DNA from: Dendrolimus kikuchii | Taxonomy: Eukaryota; Arthropoda; Insecta; Lepidoptera; Lasiocampidae | Length of the DNA stretch: 64,000 bases | Assembly: GCA_019925095.2 (NCBI GenBank) | Contig: CM034409.1 | Location: forward strand, 4,529,001-4,593,000 | Direction: 5' to 3' | Part shown: positions 1 to 11,253 of the stretch, in pieces | Position numbering within the stretch: position 1 is the first letter of the stretch | Layout of the letters: each line of letters opens with the position of its first letter | Notes under the pieces: model-generated | What the model saw: the letters and a program-made list of their open reading frames with translations, nothing else | What the model was told of the DNA's origin: nothing | The model's database searches: none | Position numbers and translations under genes: made by a program

Positions 1-77
1 CTCATGTAGTTAGGTCAAATCTTCTTGAATAAAGGTAGTATCTAAATATAATATAATAGAACCTATCATATAACTTC

Positions 78-340
78 GGCTACGTTCCATTAGGAACTCA
101 TAACGACCACATTCACGACCGCGGTTTTTCCCGTTCCACTTGCTTGCCGGCGTTACAATCGTAAACCCAAGTGGAACGATATATTCGACCCATCTCTTGA
201 CATGGGTCGTTGTGAGCGTTGTGTAATCGAAAATGATGACGTCATCAGTGACGTTTTCGCCACGACCACAACGATCGCGGTCGCCTTGTGGAACGGCGAA
301 CGGAGCATTTTAGGCGTTGTGAGCTACTAATGGAACGCCC
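78..340. repeat. MITE-like element with imperfect terminal inverted repeats
   Basis: The left end (78-105, GGCTACGTTCCATTAGGAAC) is matched in reverse complement by the right end (311-340, GGGCGTTCCATTAGTAGC). An internal inverted pair (CGTTCCACTTG / CAAGTGGAACG) adds to the fold. No coding capacity is seen. A relic of the same left end lies at 1680-1752. Superfamily not assigned and target duplication not clear. Confidence 0.5.
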
Positions 341-417
341 TGTTAGTAGTAAAAAAAATGTATTCGACTGTAAGAATTTTTATTATATAAAATAAGAAGA
401 GAATCTAGTAGAATAAT

Positions 418-610
418 GTCTAGTAGAGTATGTCGCCATAACAACCTTGAGTTGTGTTCCGGCATTAGTGACCAGGTTCCAGTTTCCCTTAAGAGAGAAG
501 CAGCGCATTTGTAGCAACTTTGCTGTTGCAAATGTCCATAGGCGATGGTAACCGCTTTCCATCAAGTGGGCCGTCTGCCTGTCTGCTGATCTCCTGCAAT
601 AGAAAAAAAA
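418..610 (+). repeat. D-family retroposon, 5'-truncated copy
   Basis: Matches the 3' two thirds of the D consensus, from the GTATGTCGCCATAACAACC block to CTCCTGCAAT plus an A-rich tail. Loss of the 5' part with the tail kept is what LINE-driven retroposition produces. Confidence 0.75.
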
Positions 611-769
611 ATAGATAAAAAAAATGGCTCTAGATCCACAGTTCCCTCATTATTGACCAATGAAAGAGGTAAAATATTAAAAAAATCTTCTTGACTAATA
701 GTTCAGGTTTGTTAGATTCAGTTAGCAATATAATATAGCAAAATTTCACGTATTCTAATCCACTTATAA

Positions 770-1190
770 CATTAAAATATCTATATATTAATACGTGAAG
801 CAATAACACAGCAAAAACTTTGTACCCTTTTTACGAAAATTGCGCGGACAGAGGAGGTTATATAGAGGAGGAGCGACGAAGACTAATATTAAAAAAAAAT
901 ATGCATAAAATATACATTAAATCAATAAAAAAAACATTACACACACTACCATGTATTTGACGCACACACACATATATACTCTTTTGTTTATTGTTAAAGT
1001 CAAATTAACAGCGTAGCCTTGGCCAAATCTGCGATTATAGAAGTTATAGTCTTTGACATTAATTATTATGGCGACCACTAGTTTAAATAGTTCTTTACGA
1101 TTGTCTTTATACTTTAATATTCTTGGATACTATGATTGTTGGTATGCGAAATTTAAGTGTCTATAAATCCATTAAATATGTTTGGTAATT
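770..1190 (+). repeat. Fragment of the pogo-like transposon family
   Basis: The TTAATACGTGAAGCAATAAC block, the ACGAAAATTGCGCGG block and the ACACACTACCATGTATTTGA block recur at 40311-41170 and, reversed, at 59690-59880 inside the delimited pogo-like element. No terminal repeat is kept here. Flanks 613-769 and 1191-1293 hold nothing I recognise. Confidence 0.5.
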
Positions 1191-1293
1191 TCGACCATTT
1201 AAATAGCTCCTTAATAAAATATTAGTCGGGAATACACCGTCCATTTTGGCTAGTGATTACTATTGTGATTAGTATTAGGAGCTAAGAGGTATC

Positions 1294-1609
1294 TTTTATC
1301 CGTGCAGGAACGGAGAAAGAATACAATTTCCTGCGGCCGGGTGGCCTGTCGTAAGAGGCGACCAAACAACCCACAGCCAGGTGGTAGGGCATTTGCCCGA
1401 CTGGATGGCTACCACCCCTGGTCTAAAGTATGTCGTCATAACAACCTTGAGTTGTGTTCCGGCATTAGTGACCAGGTTCCAGCCTCCCTTAAGAGATCAG
1501 CAGCGCATTTGTAGTACCTTTGGTGTTGCAAATGTCCATAGGCGATGGTAACCGCTTTCCATTAAGTGGGCCGTCTGCCTGTCTGCTGAACTCCTGCAAT
1601 AAAAAAAAA
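1294..1609 (+). repeat. D-family retroposon, full-length copy
   Basis: Starts TTTTATCCGTGCAGGAACGG and ends CTCCTGCAAT followed by an A run. The two ends share a 7-bp complementarity (TGCAGGA / TCCTGCA). A frame of about 70 codons (1302-1514) is open but recurs with the repeat, so it is not a host gene. Confidence 0.8.
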
Positions 1610-1679
1610 TCTAAGCTTGAAGTTCTTCAATGATAAATATCTAATATTATAAAAATCTGTCAGTGGCTGTCATGTATAT

Positions 1680-1752
1680 AACATATGGCTACATTCCACA
1701 TGAGCCCTACAACGACCACGCTCACGACCGCCATTTTTCCCGTTCCCCTTGC
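1680..1752 (+). repeat. Fragment of the 78-340 MITE-like element
   Basis: Aligns with 80-155: GGCTAC(A/G)TTCC, ACGACCAC, TCACGACCGC, TTTTTCCCGTTCC. The right half is absent. 1753-1904 holds nothing recognised. Confidence 0.5.
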
Positions 1753-1915
1753 TGATTACTATCAAGCTACTTTTACGTGAATAAGTTCATTTTGATGAGA
1801 CCCTATTCCTATTTCTATTACAAACATAATAAATAAACAAAAAATATCCGAGTGGTTGGTCAATAAATCGTATTATAGTGTCCAAGAAAATATTTAAGTG
1901 AGAGGTAAAAATTAA

Positions 1916-4900
1916 TTTGGGGGTCATGTCAGAAGCGTGCTCGTCGCGATCCCCGCTGGCCCAGAGGGCCACAATTCTGACCAGAATTCACCCGAGTGCA
2001 GTGCACGATAGGGCGTCCCCCGCAGGCGACGCTCACCGATGCGCCCCCGTCGGTGTGGATTCTCGCGCATGCGGCGAAGGGGGCCGCCACCCTTCACGCA
2101 GCGCCAAACCTGGCGGGTCGAGAGGAGCAGAGTGCCGTATAGGCACGTGGAATGTGAGAGGTGGAATGAAAGATAAGATGGACGAAATGATTGATATAAT
2201 GAATGAGAGAAGCCTGGATGCCTTATGTCTGACAGAGACAAAGCGGAAGGGGTGCGAGTGGACCTGGACGAGCGTGCAAGTGGGGGATAGGCGTCTTACT
2301 CTCATCCCGCTTTGTGTCTGGAGTAAAAGCTTATTGTCTGGTGACCCCGAGACTTCTCTGGGTCCGCCTAAATCTGGGGATCACGCGAGTTTTTCTGGTC
2401 GCAGCTTATGCTCCCGTAAGCTCAGCGGATCCCCAAGAACTCGAGAAGTTTTGGGAGTCTGTGAGAGAAATTCTGGATCTGGCTGAAGGGAACGAAAGAC
2501 TAATTATGTGTGGTGATCTTAATGGCTGGGTGGGGACCAAACGAGACGGCCTTGAGGCTGTCCTTGGACCCTATGGTGACAAGAGAGTGAACGATGCTGG
2601 TAGGCCAAACATAGACGTATGCATGGAAAGAAACTTGCTTGTGTCGAACACCCTATTCCATCATAAGGATATTCACACGTTTACATGGAGAATGAATGAT
2701 CAGAAAAGTATGATTGATCTGATTTTAATTGATAGTCGCCTCCGAAACACAATAATGGATACAAGAGCCTACAGAGGCCCCACTCTTGAAACGGACCACT
2801 ACCTGGTGATAAGCCGGTTTGTGGGCCTTTTCAAGAAGTGGAGACACTGGCGAGTGCGTACCAATTTCGGGGAGCTTGAAAGAATAAAGTGTGAAAAATT
2901 GGAAGATGTTAGTGTAAGGAGTATGTATGCGCGCCTAATCGAAGAAAGGCTTGCAAAAGCGGACTTCTCCGACTTAGATGTGGATAATGACTGGGATAGT
3001 ATGAAAAAAAGTATAGTGGAAAGCGCAAAAGAAGCATGTGGATGCGCGAAGAGGCACATAACAACGAAAGGTGATGGATGGTGGGACGTGGATGTTAAAT
3101 CCAGCGTAGAGAGAAAGAGAAAAGCCTGGCTGGATTATGTTGCTTCCTTGCAACAGAATGACAGTATGAAAGAGATGAAGAAAGAAATTTATCGCCTCTG
3201 CAAGAATGAAACCAAAGCTTTAGTGAAAGAGAAGCGTGAAAGAATAAAATTGAAATAAGAAGAGAAGCTGACGGAGAACTTCGAGGCGAATACCAAACTC
3301 TTTTGGAGAGAGGTTAAGAAGTCTCGGGGTTGTTCGTCAGCTTCCAGAATGGAAAGAATAAAATCTAAAGCAGGGGACGTTCTTGCTAACCCACAAGAGG
3401 TATTAGCGCGATGGAGTGAATATTTTAGAGAAATGTATGATAATATCCCGGATGCTGGCACCACGACTGAGTCTGTGACCGACTCCGAGGAGTCAGCATC
3501 CGAGATCACTTTGGAAGAGATCGAATGGTCGATAAGAAGTCTGAAAAATGGAAAGGCAGTAGGAATCGATAGTGTGTCTGCTGAGATGATCAAATATGGT
3601 GGAACCTGCGTCCGGGACGCTTTCCTGTCCTTATGCAATTTGTGCTGGAGGACGGGAAAGGTTCCCAAGGACTGGAGGCGCGCTGTCATCGTGCCCTTGT
3701 ATAAAGGCAAGGGGTCACGTATGGAGTGCGCCAGCTACAGGGCCATCAGTTTGATCAGCACAGCATCTAAAGTGTATGCGAAGATTATTGAAAAGAGAAT
3801 GAGAGTGGTATCCGATGGATTACTGTGGGATGCACAAGGTGGTTTCAGAAATGGAAGGGGATGTATGGATCAAGTTTTCTCTCTCCGCAATATCGTAGAG
3901 AAGCAGCTGGCTATGGGCCGGAAGGTTTTGTGGATCTAGAGAAAGCATTTGACAGGGTTGTGCGGAAGGACCTATGGGACATATTGCCCAGATATGGGAT
4001 TAATGGCCAATTGATGCGTGCTGTGCAGTCCACTTACGAGGGCTGTATGGCATGCGTGCGAGTGGAAGGCAGCCTGTCGCCCTGGTTTGACGTCCATATT
4101 GGCGTCCGCCAGGGCTGCGTGCTGTCGGCTTTGCTGTTCATCCTATACCTGGACGATTGTCTCCAGAGAATAAGATTGATGGATGTTGGGGTGCGGATGA
4201 GTGATCTAGCTGTAAGCACCTTGCTTTATGCGGATGATGCCGTGCTTTTAGCCGAATCGCCATCAGAACTGCAAACACTAGTCACAATGATGAAAGATGA
4301 CTGTCAGGCGAGAGGCTTACATTTGAATGCGAAGAAAACAAAGGTTATGGTGTTTGAAAGAGAAGAAACCAGAACGAATGCAAGGATAATGGTCGATGAT
4401 GTTATGCTGGAGCAAGTGAATGAGTTTGTATATCTTGGATGTGCTTTTAGCAGGGATGGAAGGTACACCGCTGATATAGAAAGAAGAGTGAATTTGGGGA
4501 ATAGTTTAAATGGAGCGTTAGGTAAACTTCTAGGCGCTAAGAACCTCAGCCAGAAGGCCCAGCTCGCCGTACACAACGCGGTGCTGGTACCTACGCTCAC
4601 GTATGGAAGCGAGAGTTGGGTATGGAAGAAAGAGCATGAAAGTAGAGTAAACGCGGTCGAGATGCGAGCACTGCGCAAAATCTGCGGAGTGACGCTCGCG
4701 GACCGCGTTCGTAATACCGAAGTAAGAAAGAGAGTTGGTCTGAAAGAGAGTGTCGGGGTGAAGGTAAGGAAAGGAATGCTCCGGTGGTTCGGGCATGTGG
4801 AAAGAATGCATGATGAAAGAATGACTAAACAGATATACAATGCAAAAGTGGATGCAGAAGTCGTGGAAGGCCACGACACACCTTCCATGATCAAATTGAT

Positions 4901-5079
4901 CGTGTACTAGCAGAAGGTGATGTCAGGAGCCTTAAGAACAGACGAGCTTGCATGACAGGAGTTATTAATGTCAAAGAGGCAAGTGATGTGTGTAAGAATA
5001 AGCCTAAATGGCACTCTGTTGTTCGTGCCTACCCCGCAAGGGAACTGGCGTGAAGTTATGTATGTATGTATGTATGTAT
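1916..5079 (+). mobile_element. Near-complete RTE-type LINE (family R, master copy of the window)
   Basis: The insertion is bounded by an 11-bp direct repeat, GTAAAAATTAA, at 1905-1915 and 5080-5090, which I read as the target-site duplication. The 3' end is the short ATGT tandem typical of RTE-clade LINEs. The single long coding region runs endonuclease then reverse transcriptase with almost no 3' UTR (stop at 5051-5053, tail straight after). At 3164 bp the size fits a full or nearly full RTE. Base composition jumps to GC-rich at the 5' boundary. Clade is inferred from architecture and tail. Confidence 0.85.
1926..5053 (+). pseudogene. Broken endonuclease-reverse transcriptase of family R
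   Basis: The N-terminal AP-type endonuclease shows GTWNVRGG near 2142, LTETKRKG, MCGDLNGWVG and TDHYLVISRF. The RT shows RAISLISTASKVYAKIIEK, QGGFRNGRGCMDQ, FVDLEKAFDRV, GVRQGCVLSALLFILYLDD and the catalytic YADD at 4227-4238. The C-terminal tail normally ends VVRAYPARELA. This copy is dead: a frame change between about 2240 and 2280, an in-frame TAA at 3256-3258, a frame change near 3930, and a 4-base loss near 4852 compared with the R copies at 18.7 and 41.9 kb. Wild-type function would be target-primed reverse transcription of its own RNA, and probably of hitchhiking RNAs. It cannot be active now. Confidence 0.85.
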
Positions 5080-5289
5080 GTAAAAATTAAGAACATATTA
5101 TGTTGTTGCACCAAATTATATATTACAAATTTGACAGAGATAGGTTAAGTAACATTAATATTGCGATGCTATTAAAGGCCAACTAAGTGATAAGTTCTTA
5201 GTTATATTGTATAAGACCTATGTAACACTTAGTTCTCAATAAAAATAATTTAATTTGAGACATTTTCGAATTTGGTAGCTAACAGGGGT

Positions 5290-5529
5290 AGGATGATAGA
5301 GAGAGAGACAGAGAGAGAGAGAGAACACTTTATTGCACACCAAAATATACAATTACAAAAACTGACCATATTTACAATATTTTCTAGGGCAATACAATAG
5401 GCGGCCTTATCGCTTAAAGCGATCTCTTCCAGGCAACCTAAATAAAATAAATTGAATCGGGCGAAATAGGTGGCGCAGGAAAAAGGCAAAATACGCAAAC
5501 TTAAAAAAAAAATACAAATACATACATAT
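5290..5529 (-). mobile_element. LINE H, 3' end (first part, interrupted by LTR)
   Basis: Read on the minus strand: GGTTGCCTGGAAGAGATCGC, GATAAGGCCGCCTATTGTAT, GTGCAATAAAGTG, then a (TC)n tail. I recall this 3' end as widespread in Lepidoptera. A better copy lies at 14040-14495 on the plus strand. The element resumes at 6277 beyond the solo LTR. 5091-5289 holds nothing recognised. Confidence 0.7.
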
Positions 5530-6276
5530 TGTGGCGAATGATGGTGGAACCGTCTAGTTCGTTTAAATACTTTTAGACAAGGCTAGAAAATTGTGGAAAG
5601 AAAATACAAGGACAGATACATGTTAGGAAGGGATAGACGATAAACGAAAGTTCTAGAATAGAAAGTTCGGGAAGGAAAAGACAGAGATAGATAGATGTTA
5701 GAAAGAGATAGATGATGAACGAAAGTTCTAGGTTAGAAGGTTCGGGAAGGAAAAGACAGAGATAGATAGATGTGTAGAAAGGGATGGATAGAAAATAAAA
5801 GAATAACGAAAAGAAGATCGAAATTATGGGTTCCAGAAGATTCTTCCGGGTATATAAGCAGCGTAAGGCGCGCCTACCGGGAGTTTAGAGTTGAGTTCAG
5901 TTCAAGACAGCGAAGCGACAAGTGCGATACGGAAGAGTTGGAAGAAAAGTTTAATAGAAGACAGTGACGAGTTAAGTGGTGAATTTAGTGACAAGTTTAG
6001 TGGACAGTTAAGTGAAGGAGGAGTGTAGTGTAGTTCGAGAGATGAACCAGAAGCTAGCTACACGCGACAATATCGGAGGTGAGCACTGCAGTAGCAGGAG
6101 GTGGTCTACGAAATATCGGCAACGGGGTTGTAGGTGGGTCACTTATCGTCGGGACAGTGCATCCTGCGAGAGCAACCCTGCGATGTATTACGTGCGGTTG
6201 TAAGTCAATAAAAGCGTTTAGTTAAAAACTGGTGTTCCTTCCAATCCCAAGTGCGTACCCCCGCTCGCACGTAACA
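5530..6276 (+). mobile_element. Solo LTR of an LTR retrotransposon
   Basis: Starts TGTGGCGAATG and ends CGCACGTAACA (TG...CA), flanked by ATAT at 5526-5529 and 6277-6280. Inside are a TATA box (GGGTATATAAGC near 5848), a likely transcription start zone after it, and AATAAA near 6207. It has no internal coding region or second LTR, so it looks like a recombination product. The LINE H copy at 14.2 kb keeps the unoccupied target sequence. Superfamily (probably Ty3-like, from the 4-bp duplication) is inferred. The 65-aa and 63-aa frames inside are not treated as genes. Confidence 0.75.
5600..5780 (+). repeat. Tandem repeats in the U3 part of the solo LTR
   Basis: A unit of about 80 bp containing GAACGAAAGTTCTAG, TTCGGGAAGGAAAAGACAG and AGATAGATAGATGT is repeated about 2.3 times upstream of the TATA box, where LTR enhancers usually lie. 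Confidence 0.6.
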
Positions 6277-6402
6277 ATATATACAAAGTCATATATATAC
6301 AATAATACATAAGTTATTATAATAAATGTATTAGCATGATTATATTCTGTTAATCAGACATGGCTATTTGTGGACAAATAGTGTTTTCTGAAGAAATGAT
6401 GA
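6277..6402 (-). mobile_element. LINE H, second part (5'-truncated end)
   Basis: Reverse complement of 14120-14250: AATACATAAGTTATTATAAT, ATGTATTAGCATGATTATAT and the CTATTTGT(G/T)CA block align. The LINE is cut near 6402, in the last RT codons of the other copy. Confidence 0.65.
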
Positions 6403-7339
6403 TGCTTAAAAATATATGATTATAACTGGGTCTGTTATACTGTTATTATATACACATACCTAAACCTACGCGCACTACCATAGCATTGCATTACACGCAC
6501 ACTCCACAAACAAACCTAGACACACAAAGAGCCTAAAAATTAATAACCCAGGCACAGAAAAGAAAAAAACAACACACATGGCACTAGATACGACTATATA
6601 TAAGTATAGATATAAGGCCAACACTGCACATGCACTTCCTCACAACACCAGCACGTAACAGATACACTCTACATTAGTATAAGTTTAGTATTAAAATTAG
6701 AATAAATTAATATAATAAGTTATTCTTAAGGTACACCAAAACAGAAAAATTACTACATATAATGTCACATACACTAACAAAAATAAACAATAAGCGTGTA
6801 CGGAGTCTCCAATTTTTCATAGAAATTAAGTATTAAAAAAGGGTACGGAACTCGAGTCCGTAGAGATATATATAATAAAAAAAAAAACTGGGTCTGTTTT
6901 GTTAATGAAATATAGTGAAAACCCAATTACTGGTAAGCTGAAAACATAAAAATGATCTAAACCGGCTATACAGAATACTGTGTCTATCTAACGTTGTTAT
7001 CAACATTACACTCTACTGTGGAGTTAATGTTACGTGAATATGGTGCTTGGAGGGATTACAACTGTGCTTTTGGCTTTCTAAATGCTTTTACAAGCACGTG
7101 GAGTCAATGTGACGTAACATTTCTGTATCCAGACACCCATTACTGTGGCCATTTCGCGCACCTGCCAGCGCCATCTTTGAATTAGGTTACGGACATAAAA
7201 AAGGTACTGGATAGGCCTTTTAACCGACTCCAAAAAGGAGGTTCTCAATTAGAATGTATATTTTTTGTATGTGTGTGTTATGTGTTTTTTTGTGTGTTTG
7301 ACTGATTTTCAATTTTTTTTATTCGAATTTTACTCTAGA
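6403..7339. other. AT-rich interval, nothing assignable
   Basis: No coherent coding region, repeat end or splice structure is seen. A near-palindrome TACGGAACTCGAGTCCGTA lies at 6844-6862. Confidence 0.4.
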
Positions 7340-7440
7340 TATGATTTAATTGTCACCAATTCAGGATCTGATGAGTGGATCCCAGGGAAATCGATAGCAA
7401 CCCTCTATTATAGGGACGTACAACGTGTTTCCTATATTTT
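7340..7440 (+). repeat. Interspersed repeat fragment (pair with 23395-23470)
   Basis: TTGTCACCAATTCAGGATCT, GA(T/C)GAGTGG and GGGAAA(T/A)CGA recur at 23409-23455 in the same orientation. Family unknown. Confidence 0.45.
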
Positions 7441-8269
7441 TATTTTCTAAAGTTATTCAAATATTGTGGTTGCGCCAAGGAACACCTCCTTGTAAATTCT
7501 TTCTCCCCATCCTCGCCATCAAGAAAAAATAAACTTCTAAACGAAGAATGCGCAGAACAAGACATATTAAGTGTTGGTCACGGCTGTCACAGCAATAAAA
7601 TAAAATATATATAAATAGTTGGAACACATATAATAAAGAAATAAACTGTTGTAACCACATTTAATTATGAAAAGCATAATCCTAGTGAGTGTGTGAACCC
7701 CCGGGGGACGAGCGCAGTGTGGCGGCGGACTGGTGGCGAGGTAAGTCCTTCCCTGCTTCTTCTTCCCGTCCCTTTGCCTTCTCCCGGCCATCGCATCGCG
7801 CCCGCATATTGCGTAACTAAAAAGTAGACTATATTTAAAAAAAATGAAATTGACTTCAAGAGTAACTAAAAAGCAAAATATAAATATTTCCTACAACACA
7901 TTGAAATTGGTAGAGAACAAAATAATAATAAAAAAAATGCTGTTGTAGCAATGTGTATAGCAATCTATATTATTTTACTTGCCATGACTCTCATAAGTGT
8001 AACAATACCTTAGTACTATACATTACCTATTTCAATTTGAGGAATTACCTGCTATATCTTCCATATCCAAAATTCGATACTAATAAAATTTATACGGAAC
8101 TACCTTGAATCTAATGCAAAAAGAAGTATTAAAATCGATTGAGAAAAAAAGTTATTGTAGCTAAAATACATCTAACAATACACATTTTCTATTTGGTTTT
8201 AAGGAATTTTCTGCTATATCTTTGGAACCCAAGATCCAATACCAATGAAATTTATACAATAGTATCTTG
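7441..8269. other. AT-rich interval with one GC-rich patch
   Basis: Mostly AT-rich. 7695-7805 is sharply GC-richer (CCCCCGGGGG, GTGGCGGCGG) and includes GCGAG|GTAAGTCC, a strong splice-donor match on the plus strand. No reading frame supports an exon. Nothing else is seen. Confidence 0.35.
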
Positions 8270-8665
8270 ACCCAGCACTGAATACTCTAGAGATAGACCA
8301 ACAACATCTCCACTCAGCTGAGGTGAGAAGGTTGAGATGGATGTGTGGTGTTACAACAATAGCTAACGTGAGAAATAAATATATAAGGCTTTGAAAGATG
8401 CACCCCTGATTGCATAATTAAAAGATAGAAGACTGAGATGGTATAGGCATATAACAATGATAAGAGATGAAAGTTATGTGACAAAACTAATGTTTATGAG
8501 TGACCGATGAGTACAAAATATAAAGGTCGACCAAAAAAGAGATGGACGGATTGTGTGAAGGATGATATGATGATTTGTGGCGTGGCATAGGAAGCATGTC
8601 AGAATAGAGGAGTATGGAAGGAAAAGACATATTGTGCCGACCCCAAATAGTTAGGAGAAAGTAAT
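8270..8665 (+). mobile_element. RTE-type LINE relic (C-terminal coding tail, separate lineage)
   Basis: Frames with many stops still spell VRRLRWMCGVTT, KGRPKKRWTDCVKDDM and KEKTYCADPK. These resemble the end of RTE-type ORFs (usually LRWFGH...GRPKKRW...). The sequence differs from family R and there is no tail or clear duplication. Confidence 0.55.
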
Positions 8666-9169
8666 AGAAAAGACCCCGAGCGCTAAGCTCGTTAAGAACT
8701 ATTAACATTATTGCTGACGACAGCTATGAAATGGTACTTCTTGTTGGCTCTATATCCATGGTATCTGCGATGTTCTACGTCTTGCAGATCAGTACGCAGT
8801 CTGCAGTACTCATTAAGTACGACCCCATACAGCATCCATTCTTGTAATTGGGCATTAAAATGAGTTTTGTTTTATAAGAATACTTTTTTGGGAATAGGAT
8901 TTTTATATACTTTCTCTGACTTTTGAATTGTGTTGTGGAAAATTTTGAAAAAAATCGAGCTGGTCGAGCTTGAATCACACTTTTAGAAAATTAGTTTTGA
9001 ATAAGATCTGTTAAGTAGTTTTGGATATATGAGATATTTAAAATGGTTCTGTTACGCCATGGCCAAGGACTCGGGTTTAGACTTTATTATTTTGAAATGA
9101 CCCCATGAAATTTAGGACCCCTACCACTCCTTGTCACACAATGCCACACTTCACTGCAACCCTCCCCTC
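8666..9169. other. Interval with nothing assignable
   Basis: AT-rich. No repeat matching the rest of the window and no convincing coding region. Confidence 0.35.
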
Positions 9170-9420
9170 TTAACGCGTGACGTCATTTGAGGATGGCCCC
9201 CTAATAGAAAATTACATAATTATAAATATTAAAAAGGTATACCTAATATATACGAAAGAGCTGCAACATAAATTAGTTTTAATAATTGTGAGGATGGTCT
9301 GGAAGATGTTGCCAGCGACGAAAAGACCTTCTATTGTATACGTGATTTTGTATATGCAATAAAGAACATTCATTTATTCATTCATACATTCGTTTGTTCA
9401 CTCATTCATTCATTCATTAT
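9170..9420 (+). repeat. Probable LINE 3' end with (ATTC)n tail
   Basis: AATAAA (in ATGCAATAAAGAACATTC near 9357) runs directly into an imperfect ATTC/CATT tandem to 9419, the usual look of a LINE 3' end. No coding remnant is identifiable upstream. Confidence 0.4.
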
Positions 9421-9929
9421 CTTGACTAAGAAATAGATGGCACCAGGCCTAAAGGGCTTATAAAACAAAACCCAGCACACGAAGAACTGTTTACATTGAT
9501 GACACGCATACTTTTATTTATACCCGCACGGAGCCTCTTGTATTACCTATTGTACTAACACCTATAGTTCTATATTCCCAGACAATTCGCAAGATAGTGC
9601 TGAACAATACACAATCAGAATAGGTAATCGATTTACCTCTGACTTGTTCATTTATAATTTCCTTTGACTTGCAAAGGTAAGAGAATGGAGCAGTAATCTA
9701 TGTATTGAATTAGATAAAACCTTTTGTGATTCAGACAGATCTAAAAGTAGCACTCTGTGACGTACTTTAAAGAGTCCTAGCTCTGTTCTATTTTTGGTGA
9801 TAGTAAGATATTTGGGACTAAATTGTGACTTATCGAACAACATTAGATAACTTATTCGTTGTGTATTAAAGTTCTGTAGTTATTTTAGTGAACACGTTAC
9901 CAGTATATTTTGATGACAGTATATTAGGT
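9421..9929. other. Interval with one unrecognised short frame
   Basis: The minus-strand frame 9652-9843 (63 codons) has a plausible protein composition (LGLFKVRHRVLLLDLSESQ) but no domain I recognise and no splice context. It may be a relic of a mobile element. Confidence 0.3.
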
Positions 9930-10035
9930 AGATAATATTTTATTGCTTACCAAAATGAATAATTACAAAAATGCATTGAAAGGGCGAGGGGATCTCTACC
10001 AGACAACCTGACTTGAGTATTATAATTATACTATT
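9930..10035 (-). repeat. Degraded LINE H-like 3' end
   Basis: TTTTATTGCTTACCAAAATG, AATTACAAAAATGCA and GATCTCTACCAGACAACCTG resemble the minus-strand 3' end of LINE H. Confidence 0.4.
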
Positions 10036-10053
10036 AAAATATATAAGAAAATT

Positions 10054-10296
10054 GACGGCCTCTGTCGTTGAGCGGGCTAAGCCTTTGCCGGCGTACCTCA
10101 CTGCAACGCAGAGGTTCCGGGTTCGGTTCCTGGTATAGTAAATTTCGGAAACGTATTTTCTCCGTAATTTACTATGGTCTAAGTGTTTGGGATCGGCCCC
10201 AGAGTAGTCCGTTGTATATTACCCATAACAAAAGCGTAACTTGCTTTGGGGATATACAATATGTGTGTTTGTCTGCCGATTATTATTATTATTATT
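10054..10296 (+). repeat. SINE1, tRNA-derived
   Basis: GACGGCCTCTG, then box A-like GTTGAGCGGGCTAAGC and box B-like GGTTCGGTTCC (about 10119), then a tRNA-unrelated body ending ATATACAATATGTGTGTTTG and an (ATT)n tail. The best copy is at 32389-32625. Confidence 0.75.
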
Positions 10297-10563
10297 GTAT
10301 ATCTTTCAAGACCACGGGCCATAAAAATGGCCCGGACTTTTGGAGGGCTTGCGTAGGGCCATGGGAAGGCCAACACATAGAGGCCCCTTGACAAATTTAA
10401 TGCAAATGTGGCGTGACACTGACCGGCGATTATCCCTATCTACACTATATAGTAATGCACCCAAGGACAAGCCCCGGCCAGTGTAGGACTATTGTGGGAA
10501 ATGAGGACAAAAAGTACCGGGCTATTGTGGTGAACTGCTAATGGTACTAGGAGTCTGGGAATA
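10297..10563 (-). repeat. Repeat family E, 3' part
   Basis: Reverse complement of the 3' half of the copies at 24195-24815 and 36690-37295 (GTGTAGACAGGGAT, GTCACGCCA, CTCTACGTGTTGGCCTTCC, GGACATTT/GGACTTTT). Looks like a LINE 3' region. Confidence 0.6.
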
Positions 10564-10610
10564 TGGGGACTATTTTTATTATTTATTATTATTATATATA
10601 TGTGTGTATA

Positions 10611-10720
10611 TGAATGTCAAAGAAGCAAGTGAGGTGTGTAAGAATAAGCTTGAATGGCGGTCTGTTGTTCGTGCCTACCCCGCAAGGGAAGTGGCGTGAA
10701 GTTATGTATGTATGTATGTG
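10611..10720 (+). mobile_element. Family R fragment (last 110 bp)
   Basis: Holds only the last 30 or so codons (ending GTG GCG TGA) and the ATGT tail. ATGTGTGTA lies near both ends and could be the target duplication. Confidence 0.7.
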
Positions 10721-10895
10721 TGTACACAATACAAGTACATAATTGTTTTCATATAGCGACTAGATTTTGTTGACTGTACATATAATTTTATATGGTTGTA
10801 GTAAGTTCTCTTTATTTATTTGTTACGGTCTATAATCGCTTGTACTATTTATAACTGAGATTATTTTTAGTTTTTAATTGTATTTTTAAGTCACT

Positions 10896-11209
10896 TTTTA
10901 TCCTTGCAGGAACGGAGAAAGAATACAATTTATTGCGGCCGGGCAGCCTGTCGTAAGAGGCGACTTAACAACCCACAGCCAGGTGGTAGGGCAATTGCCC
11001 AACTGGATGGCTACCACCCCTGGTCTAAAGTATGTCGCCATAACAACCTTGAGTTGTGTTCCGGCATTAGAAACCAGGTTCCAGTATCTCTTAAGAGAGC
11101 AGCAGCGCATTTGTTGCAACTTTGCTGTTGCAAATGTCCATAGGCGATCGTACCCGCTTTCCATCAAATGGGCCGTCTGCCTGTCTGCTGATCTCCTGAA
11201 AAAAAAAAA
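10896..11209 (+). repeat. D-family retroposon, full-length copy
   Basis: TTTTTATCCTTGCAGGAACG to CTCCTG plus A run. The frame 10904-11143 is the recurrent D frame. Confidence 0.8.
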
Positions 11210-11253
11210 CTTTTAGTTTCCTACCCATTAAGTTTTATCGCTGTACAAATATA

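Noticed and set aside
4304..4894. Long minus-strand frame opposite the RT (196 codons)
   Set aside because: Antisense shadow of the family R coding region. The same shadow appears at every R copy.
5770..6203. Two 60-65 codon frames as small genes
   Set aside because: They lie inside the solo LTR and have no domain.
7695..7805. GC-rich patch with GTAAGT as an exon end
   Set aside because: No open frame with protein-like content and no upstream acceptor; donor-like strings occur by chance.
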